This document shows, piece after piece, positions 47,489 to 59,816 of a stretch of 64,000 nt of DNA. This DNA comes from Huiozyma naganishii CBS 8797. Lineage: Eukaryota; Ascomycota; Saccharomycetes; Saccharomycetales; Saccharomycetaceae. The notes under the pieces are model-generated. The model saw nothing but the letters and a program-made list of their open reading frames with translations. It ran no database searches and was not told the DNA's origin. The stretch covers positions 310,001 through 374,000 of the forward strand of contig NC_035924.1 of assembly GCF_000348985.1 (NCBI RefSeq), in the 5' to 3' direction. Each line of letters begins with the position of its first letter. Position 1 is the first letter of the stretch. The position numbers were made by a program, and so were the translations under genes.

Positions 47489-50400
47489 TTATTCCTCTGC
47501 TTCAAAATACTCCATTTTCATCATGAAATCCAATAATTCTACCCGTAGATTCCTCCTCTCTGCTGCAGATAACGCAGCAAGTTGATCCGGCTTGAAGTCG
47601 CGTAAACGGTTAACTATCTTTCTCGCCTTTTTGGATGGGAAATGGATATGCAGAGATGGTGTTCCCTCTTTCGAACTAGTATCGTCTGCACAATTTTCAT
47701 TTTCTGAGACTTGAATCTCACAGGACATCTCATCATCCTTTAAAGCCACTTTTGCTATAGCAGCATCTTGTTGAAAGGGTTCAAAAGCAGTATTAACATC
47801 TTTCTCTTCTTGTACTATATCCCCCATAGAGCCCTGATCACGTTTGATCATCTTGACGGAAGTCACTGGTTCAACTTTTTTCGGGCCAAAGTGTACTTCC
47901 GGGGCGAATTGGGTATTTGGAGCTTCCCGTGATGCGGTCGATTTATAAATGGCCAAGGTTAATAGACCTGAGGAATTTTCTGGTCCAGGCCGATGATTAA
48001 CATTGGAGTTCCGTGTAATGATACTGCCAGATCTGTCTGTCTTTGATACTTTACCTTCAGCCCTCAGATCTGACCCAGTTACCATTTCTGAGCCCTTATA
48101 TTTGTTGGAATTGTCAATCATTTGAGTCCCAGTTTCAATTGGTAACGCAGATAACCTTACTTCAAGGTTAGTAGCTGAGTTTGATTCGTTTACTGCCTGT
48201 GTGTTTATTGTCATTTGAGCTTCCTTTTTTGGAGTGGTATTCTCCTCTTTGTCAATGTCAATTTCATGTATGTTATTGGGTAAATGTACACAAGTAGTCC
48301 CTACGGCTTCAACTGGAGATGACTTTTGAGAAAGATCTACTATATCATCATCAATACTGGACTCTTTATTCAAGGTGGTCCGGACTTCTTGCGTGTCAGA
48401 TTGTATTAACCCTCCATATGAAGTTACCTCCGAAAGAGTGGAAGTAAGTGAATTCGAAGTAGATGCATTATGCTGTTTAGTTGAATGGTTTTGTTCATTA
48501 TCTATTCGAGATAGAGCGTTTGCGAGATAGGTAGCTTGAGTTCCATTACCTTCGTGAGAGTGAACAGTTCTATCGATAGAATCATTGAGGGGTTCTTGTG
48601 AAAAGTTTTCTTGCATCCCAATAGAATTAGTTCCTGTAATCAGTGTTTCCACTCCTTGTTGCGCTGAACCTTCTTCTATCGCAGCATTATCTTTAGTCTT
48701 GGACAATGATTGCATTTCAGGAACCTCGATCTGTGCGATGTTGGTCCCAACAATGCCATTACTGTGAGGTTGCCTATTAGTTTGTGTTATGCCAACCTGA
48801 TTTGTTATTTGATCGAGATACGCATATCTCCTGTATTTCAGCAAATAAGAAGAATAATCTTCCAACTTGATCCATTTTGTTAATGCCAGCTGTATATCGT
48901 TGATATCGGGTATCTTATTTTCCAAGTTCTTTTGGGTTGAAATTGTGTTGATGACATTCTTAAGGTATTCCGGCCTTCTTCGAGGTAAAGAACGAACGAT
49001 CCTATGGAGAACAATACTCAAATGTACTCCTCTTTCTTCCTTCAATAGAAAAAACATCTTCAAGAATAGCCCAGCTATCTTATGTTTAATATCGGAAGAT
49101 AATTTCTTGGGACCTTTGAATAGAAAGATTGAAAATGGGTCAATAATTCTATCCAAGCCGTTGATATCCTTCTTTTCTATCAATATTATTGCCAATGATG
49201 TAAGGGTGGATATCTTTTGAACAGGTCCAAATAGATAGTTGATTGCAGGCAGTATTAGGGCGTGTAAGTGGTCGGGATAAAATTTACACAGATGCCTTAG
49301 CAACTTCGGTGAGATTAGCTTGATGACCTCTATGTTTTGTGCAGCGTAAGAACAGAAAAAATTAGATATAATGGTAGTTTGATCCTGACTCAGCAAATTG
49401 GAAAGAATTTCGGTCAATGCGTCTCCCTTGTTATTAGAACAACACTCATGTAACTTCTCCAAAACAACCACAGATGTATCTTCTCCAGTTTGACCTTGAT
49501 TATCCAGCTGAGGTTCATTAAAACATTCTGAATTGCTCTTGTCAGTCGAGGTTCCAGATTGGGACAGTTTATTATTCATTGTCCCAGCTATTTGCTTTTT
49601 GTATACAACGTTGATATACTTCATAAAATCTGTAGGAGCATCATGATCAGAAAGATCTCTCAATTTAGTGACTTCGGCAACATTCAAATTTTGGATTAAT
49701 GATGGGTTCTTTAAAACTGATCTTAAAACGATTCCATTCTCCTTAAAAAGTTCAGGAGAATTCAGTATAGCTTTAAATAAAAAAAGGGACTTACTGATTC
49801 TCGTTGGTAAACAACCTGATAGGTAGTTACAGGAATTTGGAGCGTTACTCGTAAAAACGCCTTTAATAAAATAAAGTAAAGCATGGTCATCCCATGTCAA
49901 TGCAGAGGTGCAGATCATTCCATAAAACTCTCGATCAATGTCGGCAATAACTGTTAGTAAATTTTCGATAATTGATACCAAAGGGTTTTTAGATATTATG
50001 TTCATTAAAAATTTCATGTCATGTCTATTCATATTTGATGGCAATACCGCGACACTCAACCAGTTGGTCACGTAGTCAGGATAATTTTTGTTTTTCATGT
50101 CCATAAATTTGGAGAAAATAGCGAACAAAGATGCGTCGCAATCATTTGAGTCTAACATGCTTATCATTAGCTTAAGTGGAAAATCATAATTGATGAATGT
50201 CTTTGAATCATAAAGTGCAATTACTGATGATAAGCCGGAGTTAGAAGGTTCCAGCAAAAGTTTCTCAAATTTTGTGACAAGCTGTGTTGCAAATAAAGTT
50301 AAGACACTCAGTTGATTGAACGTGTAATCGTATGTTGGTTCCAAGTAATGTTTAAGGACCAACAGAAAATAATCAAACACTTCATCATTTAAAGAACTCT

Positions 50401-52675
50401 CTGGTACAGTGTCTATCAAACTTAGAAAAAGAGATTTCGCATGTTCGTCCTCAAAAGATCTAGTACGCAAAAGATCAGATGCACTTTTTGCCATTTGCAT
50501 GTACCATATGTGAATAAAGTTGTTAGAAAGGTTTGGAATATCTGAAATTACTATACCTCGTGCTGCTATTACACGGACTGGTCTAAAGTTATGCTGCTGC
50601 TGTTTTGTATTCGGTGAGTTGGACCTTTGTGTTGAAGTTTTTGGAAACTTTCCTCTGAGTATCTTGATAAAAATATCCATCGTTCTGGTTTGTAATTCGT
50701 TTGAAGATGCTGCTGAATTCCATTTGTGGAATAGTGGCTGTAACAAATTATCCCAAAATAAAGAAATTGCATTCTGTGTTCCTAGGGAGTTGATCATAGA
50801 AACACTGCAAAAAACCACCCCATTCAGACAATACAACAAACCTTCTCTCACACAATCTTTTTCCAATACATTTGGCAGTTGGTCAAAGGGAGTCAGCAGT
50901 AGTTGTAGCAATTGTAGCTGAACCTCATCAGACTCTAGTGAAGTAATATTTACAGACACAAGATATATCACGACTCTCCAACTTTTTAGTGCCAAGAGCA
51001 TGGCTTTTTCATCATTGGTTTTGAAGGCCAGTTCATTTAATGACAGCCAACTGTCCCCTCGGTCGTCAGTTGGTAGTAGTTTTGTGATATTACGAGGTGA
51101 GTTGAAAAGTATTCCAACCAATGCCAGCCACAAATCAATTCCAATTTTATATGCCTTTTGTTCAGTTATCTGATTCCTAAGATGATCACGTAGCATAGAC
51201 CCTATTGTAATTGTCTCAAAGTCATAAGTATCTGGTAGTACCGATTGTAACATCATTTTCATGCTGGGAGACAAAACATCTTTTGCTGGTTTCTCTTCCA
51301 TGGATTCATATATTGAAGCTGTTACGCTGTCTTTTCCGCCCAATAACTGCTTAAGGAGATCCAACAATATTTCGAGTGCGACCACTGCCAATTTATTAGC
51401 GTAAGTCTGTGTTTCAACTAATATTCTAGCTAAAACTTCTCCACACAACCATTTGGGGACATCCTGTAACATCTGTTTCAAGTATTTCCCAAAAAGGGCT
51501 TTAATTAGTAGTAGCTTTTCGTATTTCAAGTTATAACTATCGATTTCGTTCACCTCTGTTATTATGTTAACCAGTTTATTTCTCTCATTTTCTGTCAGGT
51601 ACGACGTACCAAACTTTTCTTGTCTCAGGAAGATCATTTGGGCTGTTATCATTTGTTTATTGCAGTGTGGACTACTCAAGGCTTCATAACTACTTTCAAA
51701 CACCTGCTTCATGGACGTTTGTATGTTACGTTTAGAGGAAAGTGCACAAATTACCTTGAAGTTAGAAAGGAGATGTGTAAAGAACCTAACGATTTGAATG
51801 TACAGCCGCGTGCTAAATGGGTTTTTCACAGAAACATTCTCCAATAAACTTGACTGCTCGAGTTTCAGATGCGGATAACAGACGTTGACTATTTCTTCCA
51901 TATGAGCACATAGTACAGAACACACCTTGTCCTCCATACCAGTTGGGGTGTTGTCGCCAAATTGCCGTTCCAAAATTGCATTAAACGTAGCGTAAATTTC
52001 GAATCTTTTGGAGACATGTTCTGGTTCCGAGACAGCTAGTAACGATAGCCCACCTTCGAAGATATTTTTTAATTCGTTGATATTTTTGATGTCAGTCATG
52101 TTATGTATTTCTCCACTCCTCCAATATGCAAGTTCCATTGGATTAAGTGAAAATGTCGTTCGAGCACTGAAAGTGAGTCTTTGTTCAGTGACGATATCCC
52201 CTTTTTGCAAAGAGACTCGATTCAATTTTAATATTGGTTTCGAGCGTAGTTTTGAAGTAGATGAAGGTCGTGGGGAGGCAGCTGAGTTCGTTTGAGCAGA
52301 TGACGATTCTACTTCTATTCGATCAGAAAAGGAAACAGATTTCTGACACGGCGACGATGAAGAAAGAGGTCTCTCCGAATCTTTCGGAAATACTAATGAA
52401 ATTTTCAGATTGTCCAAAGAATTTGAATTGGCTTGAACAGTGGTTTTATCCGCGCTTTGCGGTGTTGCCATTTTCCTTCGTTTCGGTGTCGGTGACGTGC
52501 TATAATCTCTCGAGTCTGTGTGTTCAGGTATTGGGGCATTATTCCGTTTGAAGTTGCCACTCGACCAGGGGTACTTGTTTGCAAATGTGTTCTTTTTGCT
52601 ACCAGCCTTTTCCAGCATTTCCAGAGTTCGGTTGATCATTCGGTTGGAAGATCGTTCCGTCGAATGTTCAGTCAT
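47489..52675 (-). CDS. RIF1: telomere and replication-timing protein Rif1
   Basis: A 1728-residue ortholog of RIF1 (YBR275C, 1916), which limits telomere length and delays late origins by bringing PP1 (Glc7) to Mcm proteins. PP1-docking motifs are visible near the N-terminus: KSVSF (112-116, RVxF type), PILK (147-150, SILK-like) and RVSL (153-156). A HEAT-like helical body (about 190-1250) follows. A disordered Ser/Thr/Asn-rich region (about 1300-1660) precedes a C-terminal domain (about 1670-1728). Codon usage is more AT-rich than in the neighbouring genes. Confidence 0.93.
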   Translation of the reverse strand: MTEHSTERSSNRMINRTLEMLEKAGSKKNTFANKYPWSSGNFKRNNAPIPEHTDSRDYSTSPTPKRRKMATPQSADKTTVQANSNSLDNLKISLVFPKDSERPLSSSSPCQKSVSFSDRIEVESSSAQTNSAASPRPSSTSKLRSKPILKLNRVSLQKGDIVTEQRLTFSARTTFSLNPMELAYWRSGEIHNMTDIKNINELKNIFEGGLSLLAVSEPEHVSKRFEIYATFNAILERQFGDNTPTGMEDKVCSVLCAHMEEIVNVCYPHLKLEQSSLLENVSVKNPFSTRLYIQIVRFFTHLLSNFKVICALSSKRNIQTSMKQVFESSYEALSSPHCNKQMITAQMIFLRQEKFGTSYLTENERNKLVNIITEVNEIDSYNLKYEKLLLIKALFGKYLKQMLQDVPKWLCGEVLARILVETQTYANKLAVVALEILLDLLKQLLGGKDSVTASIYESMEEKPAKDVLSPSMKMMLQSVLPDTYDFETITIGSMLRDHLRNQITEQKAYKIGIDLWLALVGILFNSPRNITKLLPTDDRGDSWLSLNELAFKTNDEKAMLLALKSWRVVIYLVSVNITSLESDEVQLQLLQLLLTPFDQLPNVLEKDCVREGLLYCLNGVVFCSVSMINSLGTQNAISLFWDNLLQPLFHKWNSAASSNELQTRTMDIFIKILRGKFPKTSTQRSNSPNTKQQQHNFRPVRVIAARGIVISDIPNLSNNFIHIWYMQMAKSASDLLRTRSFEDEHAKSLFLSLIDTVPESSLNDEVFDYFLLVLKHYLEPTYDYTFNQLSVLTLFATQLVTKFEKLLLEPSNSGLSSVIALYDSKTFINYDFPLKLMISMLDSNDCDASLFAIFSKFMDMKNKNYPDYVTNWLSVAVLPSNMNRHDMKFLMNIISKNPLVSIIENLLTVIADIDREFYGMICTSALTWDDHALLYFIKGVFTSNAPNSCNYLSGCLPTRISKSLFLFKAILNSPELFKENGIVLRSVLKNPSLIQNLNVAEVTKLRDLSDHDAPTDFMKYINVVYKKQIAGTMNNKLSQSGTSTDKSNSECFNEPQLDNQGQTGEDTSVVVLEKLHECCSNNKGDALTEILSNLLSQDQTTIISNFFCSYAAQNIEVIKLISPKLLRHLCKFYPDHLHALILPAINYLFGPVQKISTLTSLAIILIEKKDINGLDRIIDPFSIFLFKGPKKLSSDIKHKIAGLFLKMFFLLKEERGVHLSIVLHRIVRSLPRRRPEYLKNVINTISTQKNLENKIPDINDIQLALTKWIKLEDYSSYLLKYRRYAYLDQITNQVGITQTNRQPHSNGIVGTNIAQIEVPEMQSLSKTKDNAAIEEGSAQQGVETLITGTNSIGMQENFSQEPLNDSIDRTVHSHEGNGTQATYLANALSRIDNEQNHSTKQHNASTSNSLTSTLSEVTSYGGLIQSDTQEVRTTLNKESSIDDDIVDLSQKSSPVEAVGTTCVHLPNNIHEIDIDKEENTTPKKEAQMTINTQAVNESNSATNLEVRLSALPIETGTQMIDNSNKYKGSEMVTGSDLRAEGKVSKTDRSGSIITRNSNVNHRPGPENSSGLLTLAIYKSTASREAPNTQFAPEVHFGPKKVEPVTSVKMIKRDQGSMGDIVQEEKDVNTAFEPFQQDAAIAKVALKDDEMSCEIQVSENENCADDTSSKEGTPSLHIHFPSKKARKIVNRLRDFKPDQLAALSAAERRNLRVELLDFMMKMEYFEAEE

Positions 52676-53257
52676 CGGAGAATGGAGTATTTGCCCAAAA
52701 TAAAAAACGGAATTAAAAGGGTCTTTCGTCGTTTGTATCTCTCTTATTGAACTGCTCGAACTATTATTAAGTGATACGACAATCTTGTCATGATACCAAC
52801 AAAGAGCAAGTCTGGGTGAATCTTTAACTGTGATGGCCCAAAAATCTGACTATTTCCCAAATGAAAAAAAAAAAGTGACAAGACGCGAAATTCACTTTGA
52901 ATTAGTCCTGGCACGTGATTCGGTTAGCGGGATCAGGTTGCCTTTAGTGGTCTGGATGACTACAATCTGGTGTCCGATACGTGTCCCTTGCGGTTGTCAA
53001 GATGTAACAGGAATAGGGTGGATAAAAGAAAAGAGAGGAATGTATTTTTGGAGAACTCTTATAGATATGCTGAAAACTTGTGCTACAATGTAAGTTTAGC
53101 AATAATTACCAAATTAACTTAAAACACATGCTACTGCCTGAGAAGATATTTGGAGAGAGTAACCACGCTTACGGTTGAAGAAAAGCGCAAGCTTTAGGGG
53201 TTATACTTCATTGGTAGACCGCCGCATCTACAAAAGAATTACAGAGTACCCTAATTG
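52676..53257. promoter_or_regulatory. RIF1-YPT10 divergent promoter
   Basis: A 582-bp region. ACGCGAAA at about 52883-52890 is an MBF/SBF-type site, suitable for G1/S expression. CACGTGA at about 52913-52919 is a Cbf1-type E-box. A poly-A tract lies at about 52862-52875. An open frame (52830-53093) has no recognisable product. Confidence 0.45.
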
Positions 53258-53896
53258 ATGAGTGGCAGTGATGTTACGTACGCAGATTGGAAAGTGGTAC
53301 TTCTTGGTGGATCATCGGTAGGTAAGTCTTCCATTGTGACGCGACTGGTAACGGGTAAGTTTATGAAGAACAGTGCAACCATAGGTGCAGCGTTCAGTTG
53401 GAAAGAGGTTTTCCTAGAGGATAAGAAGGCAGTCAAGCTATCTGTGTGGGATACAGCTGGGCAAGAAAGATACAGGGCACTCACACCGATGTACTACCGA
53501 AACACGGACGTCGCACTAATAGTGTACGATGTGACAAACTCAACTAGCATTGAAGGTGCTAAAAGCTGGATTGAGGAATTGCATAATTATGTCAACGAGG
53601 ATAGACGGAACAAAATATCCATATGGCTCGTCGGTAATAAGATCGATTTGCTACCTACCGCTCAAGATTCTGACACTACTTACCCACACGAAGACGTACT
53701 GCGAGGGATTATGCACGATATACCCAATCCAAACGAACTTGCATATGTTAGTGCCAAGACTGGAGCAGGCATCGAGGAGATGTTCAATGAAATATCCAGG
53801 CAAGTGCCGGAAGAAGCTTTTGAAGCTTCTAATAAAGACAGTGAGTTGCTTCAACTAAATACCACTAAGAACTCATCGCACAGTTGTAACTGCTAA
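53258..53896 (+). CDS. YPT10: Rab GTPase Ypt10
   Basis: A 212-residue Rab-family GTPase, ortholog of YPT10 (YBR264C, 199), a poorly understood Golgi/endosomal Rab. Motifs are GGSSVGKS (P-loop), TIGAAF (switch I), DTAGQERY (switch II), NKID and SAK. The C-terminus ends Cys-Asn-Cys, a prenylation CXC motif. ATG 53258 is used; the longest frame begins one codon earlier at TTG. It is convergent with SHM1 as in S. cerevisiae, which separates it from other Rabs. Confidence 0.9.
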   Translation: MSGSDVTYADWKVVLLGGSSVGKSSIVTRLVTGKFMKNSATIGAAFSWKEVFLEDKKAVKLSVWDTAGQERYRALTPMYYRNTDVALIVYDVTNSTSIEGAKSWIEELHNYVNEDRRNKISIWLVGNKIDLLPTAQDSDTTYPHEDVLRGIMHDIPNPNELAYVSAKTGAGIEEMFNEISRQVPEEAFEASNKDSELLQLNTTKNSSHSCNC

Positions 53897-53994
53897 TAAC
53901 GAAAGGAGACCTATATTGTCTATGTACTAATAATATCCAATGGAAAGCTAATATATTTTTAATTATGTTTTGATTCAACAGGTTTTGGAGAAAC

Positions 53995-55491
53995 TCACAG
54001 CTCCCCTGGGACAGGAAATTGACCAACCCATTGGTAAACATCATTACCCAATTTTTGAATTTCAGCATCATTTTCGCACAAAGTTTTGAAGAACTGGAGC
54101 CTCTCGACGTTCGATTTAATATCCTCAGACTCTTGACCTTTCATTTTTATAGCCAATTTCGTAGCTTTGTCGATGTATTCGGCGACCTTCGCAAAGTCCT
54201 TCTCCTCAAACCCCCTAGTGGTCATAGCTGGAGTCCCCACTCTTAAACCTGATGGGAACATTGCGGACTTGTCGCTAGGAATTGTGTTCTTATTGGCGGC
54301 AATGTTTATCTGTTGTAGAATGGTTTCTAACCGAGCACCATCAATTCCGGAGGACGATAAGTCTAGCAAAATCAAATGGTTGTCGGTGCCTCCTGAAACC
54401 AGCTTGAATCCCCGTGCTTCTAACTCTCTGGCAAACGTAGCTGCGTTGGAAACAATTCTCTCTTGGTATTGTTTGAACTCTGGGGTCATTGCCTGCTTCA
54501 ATGCGACAGCTAGGGCGGATATGGTGTGGTTATGAGGTCCACCTTGGTGTCCTGGGAATACGGAGAAATTGATCTTCTTTTCCAAATCGTACATGAACTC
54601 TTTACCCTTGGTAATTTTTCTAACACCCTTCCTGTAGAAGATCATCGCACCACGGGGTCCTCTTAAAGATTTATGTGTGGTCGTCGTCACGATGTCAGAG
54701 TGTTTGAAGGGAGACTCGACAACATTGGCCGCCACTAGACCAGATATATGAGCCATGTCCGACAAAAGATAAGCACCACAGTTTTTGGCAATATTGGCCA
54801 TCCTGCCGTAATCGATCAACCTAGAGTAAGCCGAAGTCCCCGCGACTATAATTTTGGGTCTGAACAATTGGGAAGTGAGTTCGAGTTCGTCATAATCAAC
54901 CCTACCGGTCTCCAGGTTCAAACGGTATGGCATTGTTTGGAAATATTTCGATATGAAGGAAATTGGCGAACCGCTCTTTAATTTGTACCCATGTGATAGG
55001 TGACCACCGTGGGGGAGGTCCAACCCCATCAACCTATCACCAACGTTCATTACTGCAGAATACGCATATAGATTAGCAGGTGCTCCGCTTAGAGACTGAA
55101 CATTGACACCCCATTCTTCCGGATTCAATCCATACACTTCCAAAGCTCTCCTTTGGCATAGCGACTCCATTTGGTCAATAAATTGGTTCCCACCGTAGTA
55201 ACGTGCACCAGGGTATCCCTCTGAGTATTTGTTTTGGAATTCAGACCCCAACAGGTCCATGACCGACTTGGAGGTGAAGTTTTCTGAGGGGATCAAAGTG
55301 ATTGAGTGCTTCTGTCTCAACCTCTCGTTCTTCAAAATCGAGTTCATCTCTGGGTCCACATCCGCAACATGCTTGGAAATCAACAATTGATCGGCAGAGC
55401 TACCTCTCACAGCTGTGCTACCAAAGGAACGAGACGTCAAGTGGTAGGTAACCCTGTAGGGTATACGTTTAGTAGTACTGATGATGGACAT
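53995..55491 (-). CDS. SHM1: mitochondrial serine hydroxymethyltransferase
   Basis: A 498-residue PLP enzyme, ortholog of SHM1 (YBR263W, 490). It interconverts serine and glycine with tetrahydrofolate in mitochondria. The N-terminus [25 protein letters not shown] is a basic presequence. The PLP lysine lies in [29 protein letters not shown] and HISGLVAA are further family motifs. The longest frame begins with GTG at 55569; ATG 55491 is taken because it starts the targeting peptide. Confidence 0.96.
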   Translation of the reverse strand: MSIISTTKRIPYRVTYHLTSRSFGSTAVRGSSADQLLISKHVADVDPEMNSILKNERLRQKHSITLIPSENFTSKSVMDLLGSEFQNKYSEGYPGARYYGGNQFIDQMESLCQRRALEVYGLNPEEWGVNVQSLSGAPANLYAYSAVMNVGDRLMGLDLPHGGHLSHGYKLKSGSPISFISKYFQTMPYRLNLETGRVDYDELELTSQLFRPKIIVAGTSAYSRLIDYGRMANIAKNCGAYLLSDMAHISGLVAANVVESPFKHSDIVTTTTHKSLRGPRGAMIFYRKGVRKITKGKEFMYDLEKKINFSVFPGHQGGPHNHTISALAVALKQAMTPEFKQYQERIVSNAATFARELEARGFKLVSGGTDNHLILLDLSSSGIDGARLETILQQINIAANKNTIPSDKSAMFPSGLRVGTPAMTTRGFEEKDFAKVAEYIDKATKLAIKMKGQESEDIKSNVERLQFFKTLCENDAEIQKLGNDVYQWVGQFPVPGEL

Positions 55492-56224
55492 TGGCGATGA
55501 AGAGAAACACGACCCTTTATTGTAGAAATTCAAGACAGCTTGTATACGGGGTAGTTCCGTTAAAAGCACAATTGGACTAAATAATCAATTGTCTTGCTCA
55601 GGTACTAGCACTGATTTACTGTTCTTTATATACTCGTGATGAAGTAACTTCTCGATGAGCCCGTTATCTGTTTCCGAACCGCTATTTTCTCCGGGGCTTT
55701 GCGACTTCTCCCTTGGTTTTCTGACCTCTCCCGGACTCCCCTGGATCCACAAGCTGACTTCTCTACAGGTCGCCCCAGAGCTGGCACCAAGAGATGTTAT
55801 ACAGGTTCCAGTTCGTATACATGGAGACCAGGATGGTTGTCTATAGAGGTGTGCCATCGTCACTTGTGAACAATCAACAGTTCTCGTGGCACATATATAC
55901 TTATATTTTACATAAGAGATCGATTCGCTTTTGTCTTTAAGACATCGCGCATAAGCTCGCCCACTCTCTTGCCTACCCATTAGCATTCGATTGACGGAGT
56001 ACCAGTGTTGCAATTACAATGTAAGTGCATTCCGCACCGCCACTACTGCAGCAATCCAATCGTATATCCTTGATATTCTCATCGAACAAAAATATTTTGT
56101 TACCGAGAATGAAAACCCTTTAAGCAGATATAAGGAAGGCTCTGTGGCTCACAAGTAGTGGAAAACTTTGTGAGTGTGACGGGGGATCTGATACATAGTC
56201 TCGTTTTGAACCTCTACTTGAAGA
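55492..56224. other. SHM1-MIC12 divergent region
   Basis: A 733-bp region with promoters of both genes. A long minus-strand frame (55585-56013) fills half of it and is listed separately as doubtful. Otherwise I see no RNA gene. Confidence 0.4.
55585..55986 (-). CDS. doubtful hypothetical ORF
   Basis: An open frame on the minus strand upstream of SHM1 with the same orientation. The full 142-codon frame begins at TTG; the first ATG would be at 55986 (MLMGRQESG), giving about 133 residues. ATG 55857 would give about 90 residues (MAHLYRQPSW). The sequence is Ser/Cys/Arg-rich with an acidic end and resembles no family I know. It may be part of the SHM1 leader. Confidence 0.2.
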   Translation of the reverse strand: MLMGRQESGRAYARCLKDKSESISYVKYKYICATRTVDCSQVTMAHLYRQPSWSPCIRTGTCITSLGASSGATCREVSLWIQGSPGEVRKPREKSQSPGENSGSETDNGLIEKLLHHEYIKNSKSVLVPEQDN

Positions 56225-56533
56225 ATGACTAGATTTACCAAGTTACTATCGCTTGCCTCTATTACTTCCATAGTAGGTATTTCATACTATTCTTACTTTA
56301 TCAATTCAAACGGTTATTACTACACTCATTCGCAATGGAAGAAGGTTAACGATAACGTCAAAAGTATACTAGATAAGAATAGACAGATCCCTCCTTTTCA
56401 GGACAAGTTGGAAATGCTACAGAATCAGGAGGCTAGAAACGTTCTGGTGAGACCGAGGATCGAAATAATGAAGGATATTTGGAATAAATCTGTAAGAAAC
56501 TCGGTAGAATGGATATTTTCTTTAGGTGGCTAG
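56225..56533 (+). CDS. MIC12: MICOS subunit Mic12 (Aim5)
   Basis: A 102-residue mitochondrial inner-membrane protein, ortholog of MIC12/AIM5 (YBR262C, 106), which couples MICOS subcomplexes at crista junctions. One N-terminal membrane helix is seen at about 8-27 (LSLASITSIVGISYYSYFI), followed by a soluble helical part ending NSVEWIFSLG. ATG 56225 matches the family N-terminus. It lies between SHM1 and TAE1 as in S. cerevisiae. MIC60 of the same complex is also in this window. Confidence 0.9.
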   Translation: MTRFTKLLSLASITSIVGISYYSYFINSNGYYYTHSQWKKVNDNVKSILDKNRQIPPFQDKLEMLQNQEARNVLVRPRIEIMKDIWNKSVRNSVEWIFSLGG

Positions 56534-56691
56534 TACACCAGTGGGTCATAAATCCTTATTTGTAAATATATGTATTGAATACTATTAGGTCGGTAATGTC
56601 GCTCTTGAAGCTTGCCCCATTTTTTAGGAGCTGATGGTTAAAAGCATCAAAAGTGGAAAATTTGCTCGATGGCGTCCATACATAGTGGTAG

Positions 56692-57420
<729 letters not shown>

Positions 57421-57677
57421 GAACAAGGTTTTCACAATAGTTCGACACTCGATTTGTCGTTTATCAGATAGAATGTAGTTATGTAGTATGCACCTCATAC
57501 ATATATATGTGCTGTTACCCGCTTAATTAACGATACCTTTTGTTTATTTCGAAATGTAAAGGCGAAAGAGGCACCGCATCTACACCTTTAAAGTTTCCGT
57601 TGAGGGCAATAGGACAGGACAAGAGAGTCACCGATCAGTCACACGAGTGCGCCATCTCTGAATAAGAATCTTACAAG

Positions 57678-59816
57678 ATGGACACCAGTGGAGAAATAGT
57701 TCCCGAGCCTCCGCAGCCCGAACAATCTTTGGAGCAAACCACAGACTCGAGTCAAAATAGGGCATCGGGTACCGATCGAAGGCAGGATGTGCAACTTCTG
57801 GACAAGCCGGAAATAATTAAAGTTATGAACTCTGATGTGGCAATCAATGCTTTGCTATTCAACTTGAAGCAGTCTTTGCTTACCTGCGAAGAGTTCATCA
57901 AGTTTGTTAAGAAAAAGTGTTTGTTCGAGAATGACCACGTTATGGAACTATCTAAGCATTATAAGCACTTTTTTCAGGAAACACAGCATGTATCCTCATT
58001 AAAACGCGCATTCCATTCCGTTTTGGAGTTTGATGGGAAATTGGCTAAGATTAAACTAAGTTACGTCAAGGCGCTACAAAAAATGTGTGACGAAGTTAGT
58101 TCTTTGCTGTTAACAATGACAAGGCTGCGGAAAAACGTCAAAGAGGATAGTAAACGTTTAGAAAGGGATGTAGTGGACTCCATTCATAATGCAGAAAAGG
58201 CCCAAGCTAGATATGTTTCCTTGTGCCAAGATTACGACAAGTTGAAAATGACAGACCCAACAAAGACGAAATTAACTTTGAGGGGCTCAAAAACCACAAA
58301 AGAGCAGGAAGAAGAGCTGTTACGGAAAATAGACGGCGCTGATATTGACTATCGGCAAAAAGTTGACCATTCTAATTCTTTGAGGGATAACTTCTTGAAA
58401 AGAGAACGACCAAGAATTGTGGCTGAGTTAAAAGATTTGATTCTGGAAATGGATACAGCGATGGCAATACAACTACAAAAATATAGTATATACACCGAAA
58501 CGCTAATTTTGAACAGCGGTGTTAGTGTAAGCCCTTTTGAAAAGACAAGCCATTCAATGAAGAGTTATGCGTCGTCAGTGAGAAACGAAAAGGATCTTTA
58601 CGACTTCCTCAACAAATATAACGGTAACGGGAAGAACTCATTACTGGTCAACAAGAGCTTGATACCAGTTTCTTATAAGAAACATCCATCCATGGAACGC
58701 TTCAGCGGTGGTGCGAAAAAATCGTCTCCTAAATTTGTAGTGGACCCCTCCAGAAACTCGATACCAAAACGACAAATATCTACCCATGACAGTTCACCAT
58801 TTGACAATCCTACTTCAAACCCCGCAACATCTCCCAGTAATTTCTCATCACCCACTATGAACTCATCGTTCAATGGGCCGATAATGTTGAATTCACCAAC
58901 TAATAATAACATAAAAAGCGCCACGTCCAAACACACTAAATCACATTTGCAGCACCAACCTCTGCCTGCTACACCAGCATCTTCATCTAACTCAATGATA
59001 AATAACGGCTATGGAGAGGTTGGGGACAACTACGGGGGAGCTGATGACAATGATGACGCTGGCAAATCCTTCCAGTCATTAGATCCGGGGAAAAGGGATG
59101 CAAGGATACCTAGTATACCTGCAACTGTGGATACCACAGGCACTATCGACACTGATAGACCATTATCTCAAGTGCAGACAAATACAACACTTCCACCGGG
59201 AATACAAAGAAACTTGAAAACGTTTGGCGTTCCGCTAGAAAGCTTGATCGAGTTCGAGCAGGACATGGTTCCAGCTATTGTAAGGCAATGTGTCTTTGTT
59301 GTTGATGAATATGGCCTGGATTTGGAAGGAATTTACAGAAAATCAGCGAATGTGTTGGATGTCAGCAAACTGAGAGAAAATATAGATAGTGACCCCGCTA
59401 ACGTTTCAATGATATTACCACCAAAAAAGTTCTCAGAGTCGGATATCTTTTTGGTTGGGTCCCTGTTGAAGATGTTTTTTTCTTCATTGCCAGATACCCT
59501 TTTACCTAGTTCAATATCCCCTGAGGTGCAAACTTGTATGGCAATTGACGACCCTGTAATGAGAAAGAACTACATGCATGGCTTGTTGTATAAGCTACCT
59601 GACGCTCAGTATTGGACATTGAGATCATTGCTATTCCATTTGAAAAGGGTCATAGCGCACGAGGAGAGCAATAAAATGAACTTAAAAGCCGTTTGTGTTA
59701 TATGGGGCCCTACCATTGTTCCACCGAGTAATGATGATGTCAACGATGTTAATTATCAGATTGCTGCAATGGAAGTTTTGATCAATGTAGCTGAGCAGGC
59801 GTTTGAGCCGGAATGA
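57678..59816 (+). CDS. RGD1: Rho GTPase-activating protein Rgd1
   Basis: A 712-residue RhoGAP, ortholog of RGD1 (YBR260C, 666). It activates GTP hydrolysis by Rho3 and Rho4 in polarised growth and the cell-wall stress response. The N-terminal F-BAR domain (about 45-300) binds phosphoinositides. A Ser/Asn/Pro-rich linker follows (about 340-500), then the RhoGAP domain (about 515-710) with the arginine-finger motif GIYRKSA and ...[12 protein letters not shown] 57678 is the natural start. Confidence 0.94.
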   Translation: MDTSGEIVPEPPQPEQSLEQTTDSSQNRASGTDRRQDVQLLDKPEIIKVMNSDVAINALLFNLKQSLLTCEEFIKFVKKKCLFENDHVMELSKHYKHFFQETQHVSSLKRAFHSVLEFDGKLAKIKLSYVKALQKMCDEVSSLLLTMTRLRKNVKEDSKRLERDVVDSIHNAEKAQARYVSLCQDYDKLKMTDPTKTKLTLRGSKTTKEQEEELLRKIDGADIDYRQKVDHSNSLRDNFLKRERPRIVAELKDLILEMDTAMAIQLQKYSIYTETLILNSGVSVSPFEKTSHSMKSYASSVRNEKDLYDFLNKYNGNGKNSLLVNKSLIPVSYKKHPSMERFSGGAKKSSPKFVVDPSRNSIPKRQISTHDSSPFDNPTSNPATSPSNFSSPTMNSSFNGPIMLNSPTNNNIKSATSKHTKSHLQHQPLPATPASSSNSMINNGYGEVGDNYGGADDNDDAGKSFQSLDPGKRDARIPSIPATVDTTGTIDTDRPLSQVQTNTTLPPGIQRNLKTFGVPLESLIEFEQDMVPAIVRQCVFVVDEYGLDLEGIYRKSANVLDVSKLRENIDSDPANVSMILPPKKFSESDIFLVGSLLKMFFSSLPDTLLPSSISPEVQTCMAIDDPVMRKNYMHGLLYKLPDAQYWTLRSLLFHLKRVIAHEESNKMNLKAVCVIWGPTIVPPSNDDVNDVNYQIAAMEVLINVAEQAFEPE

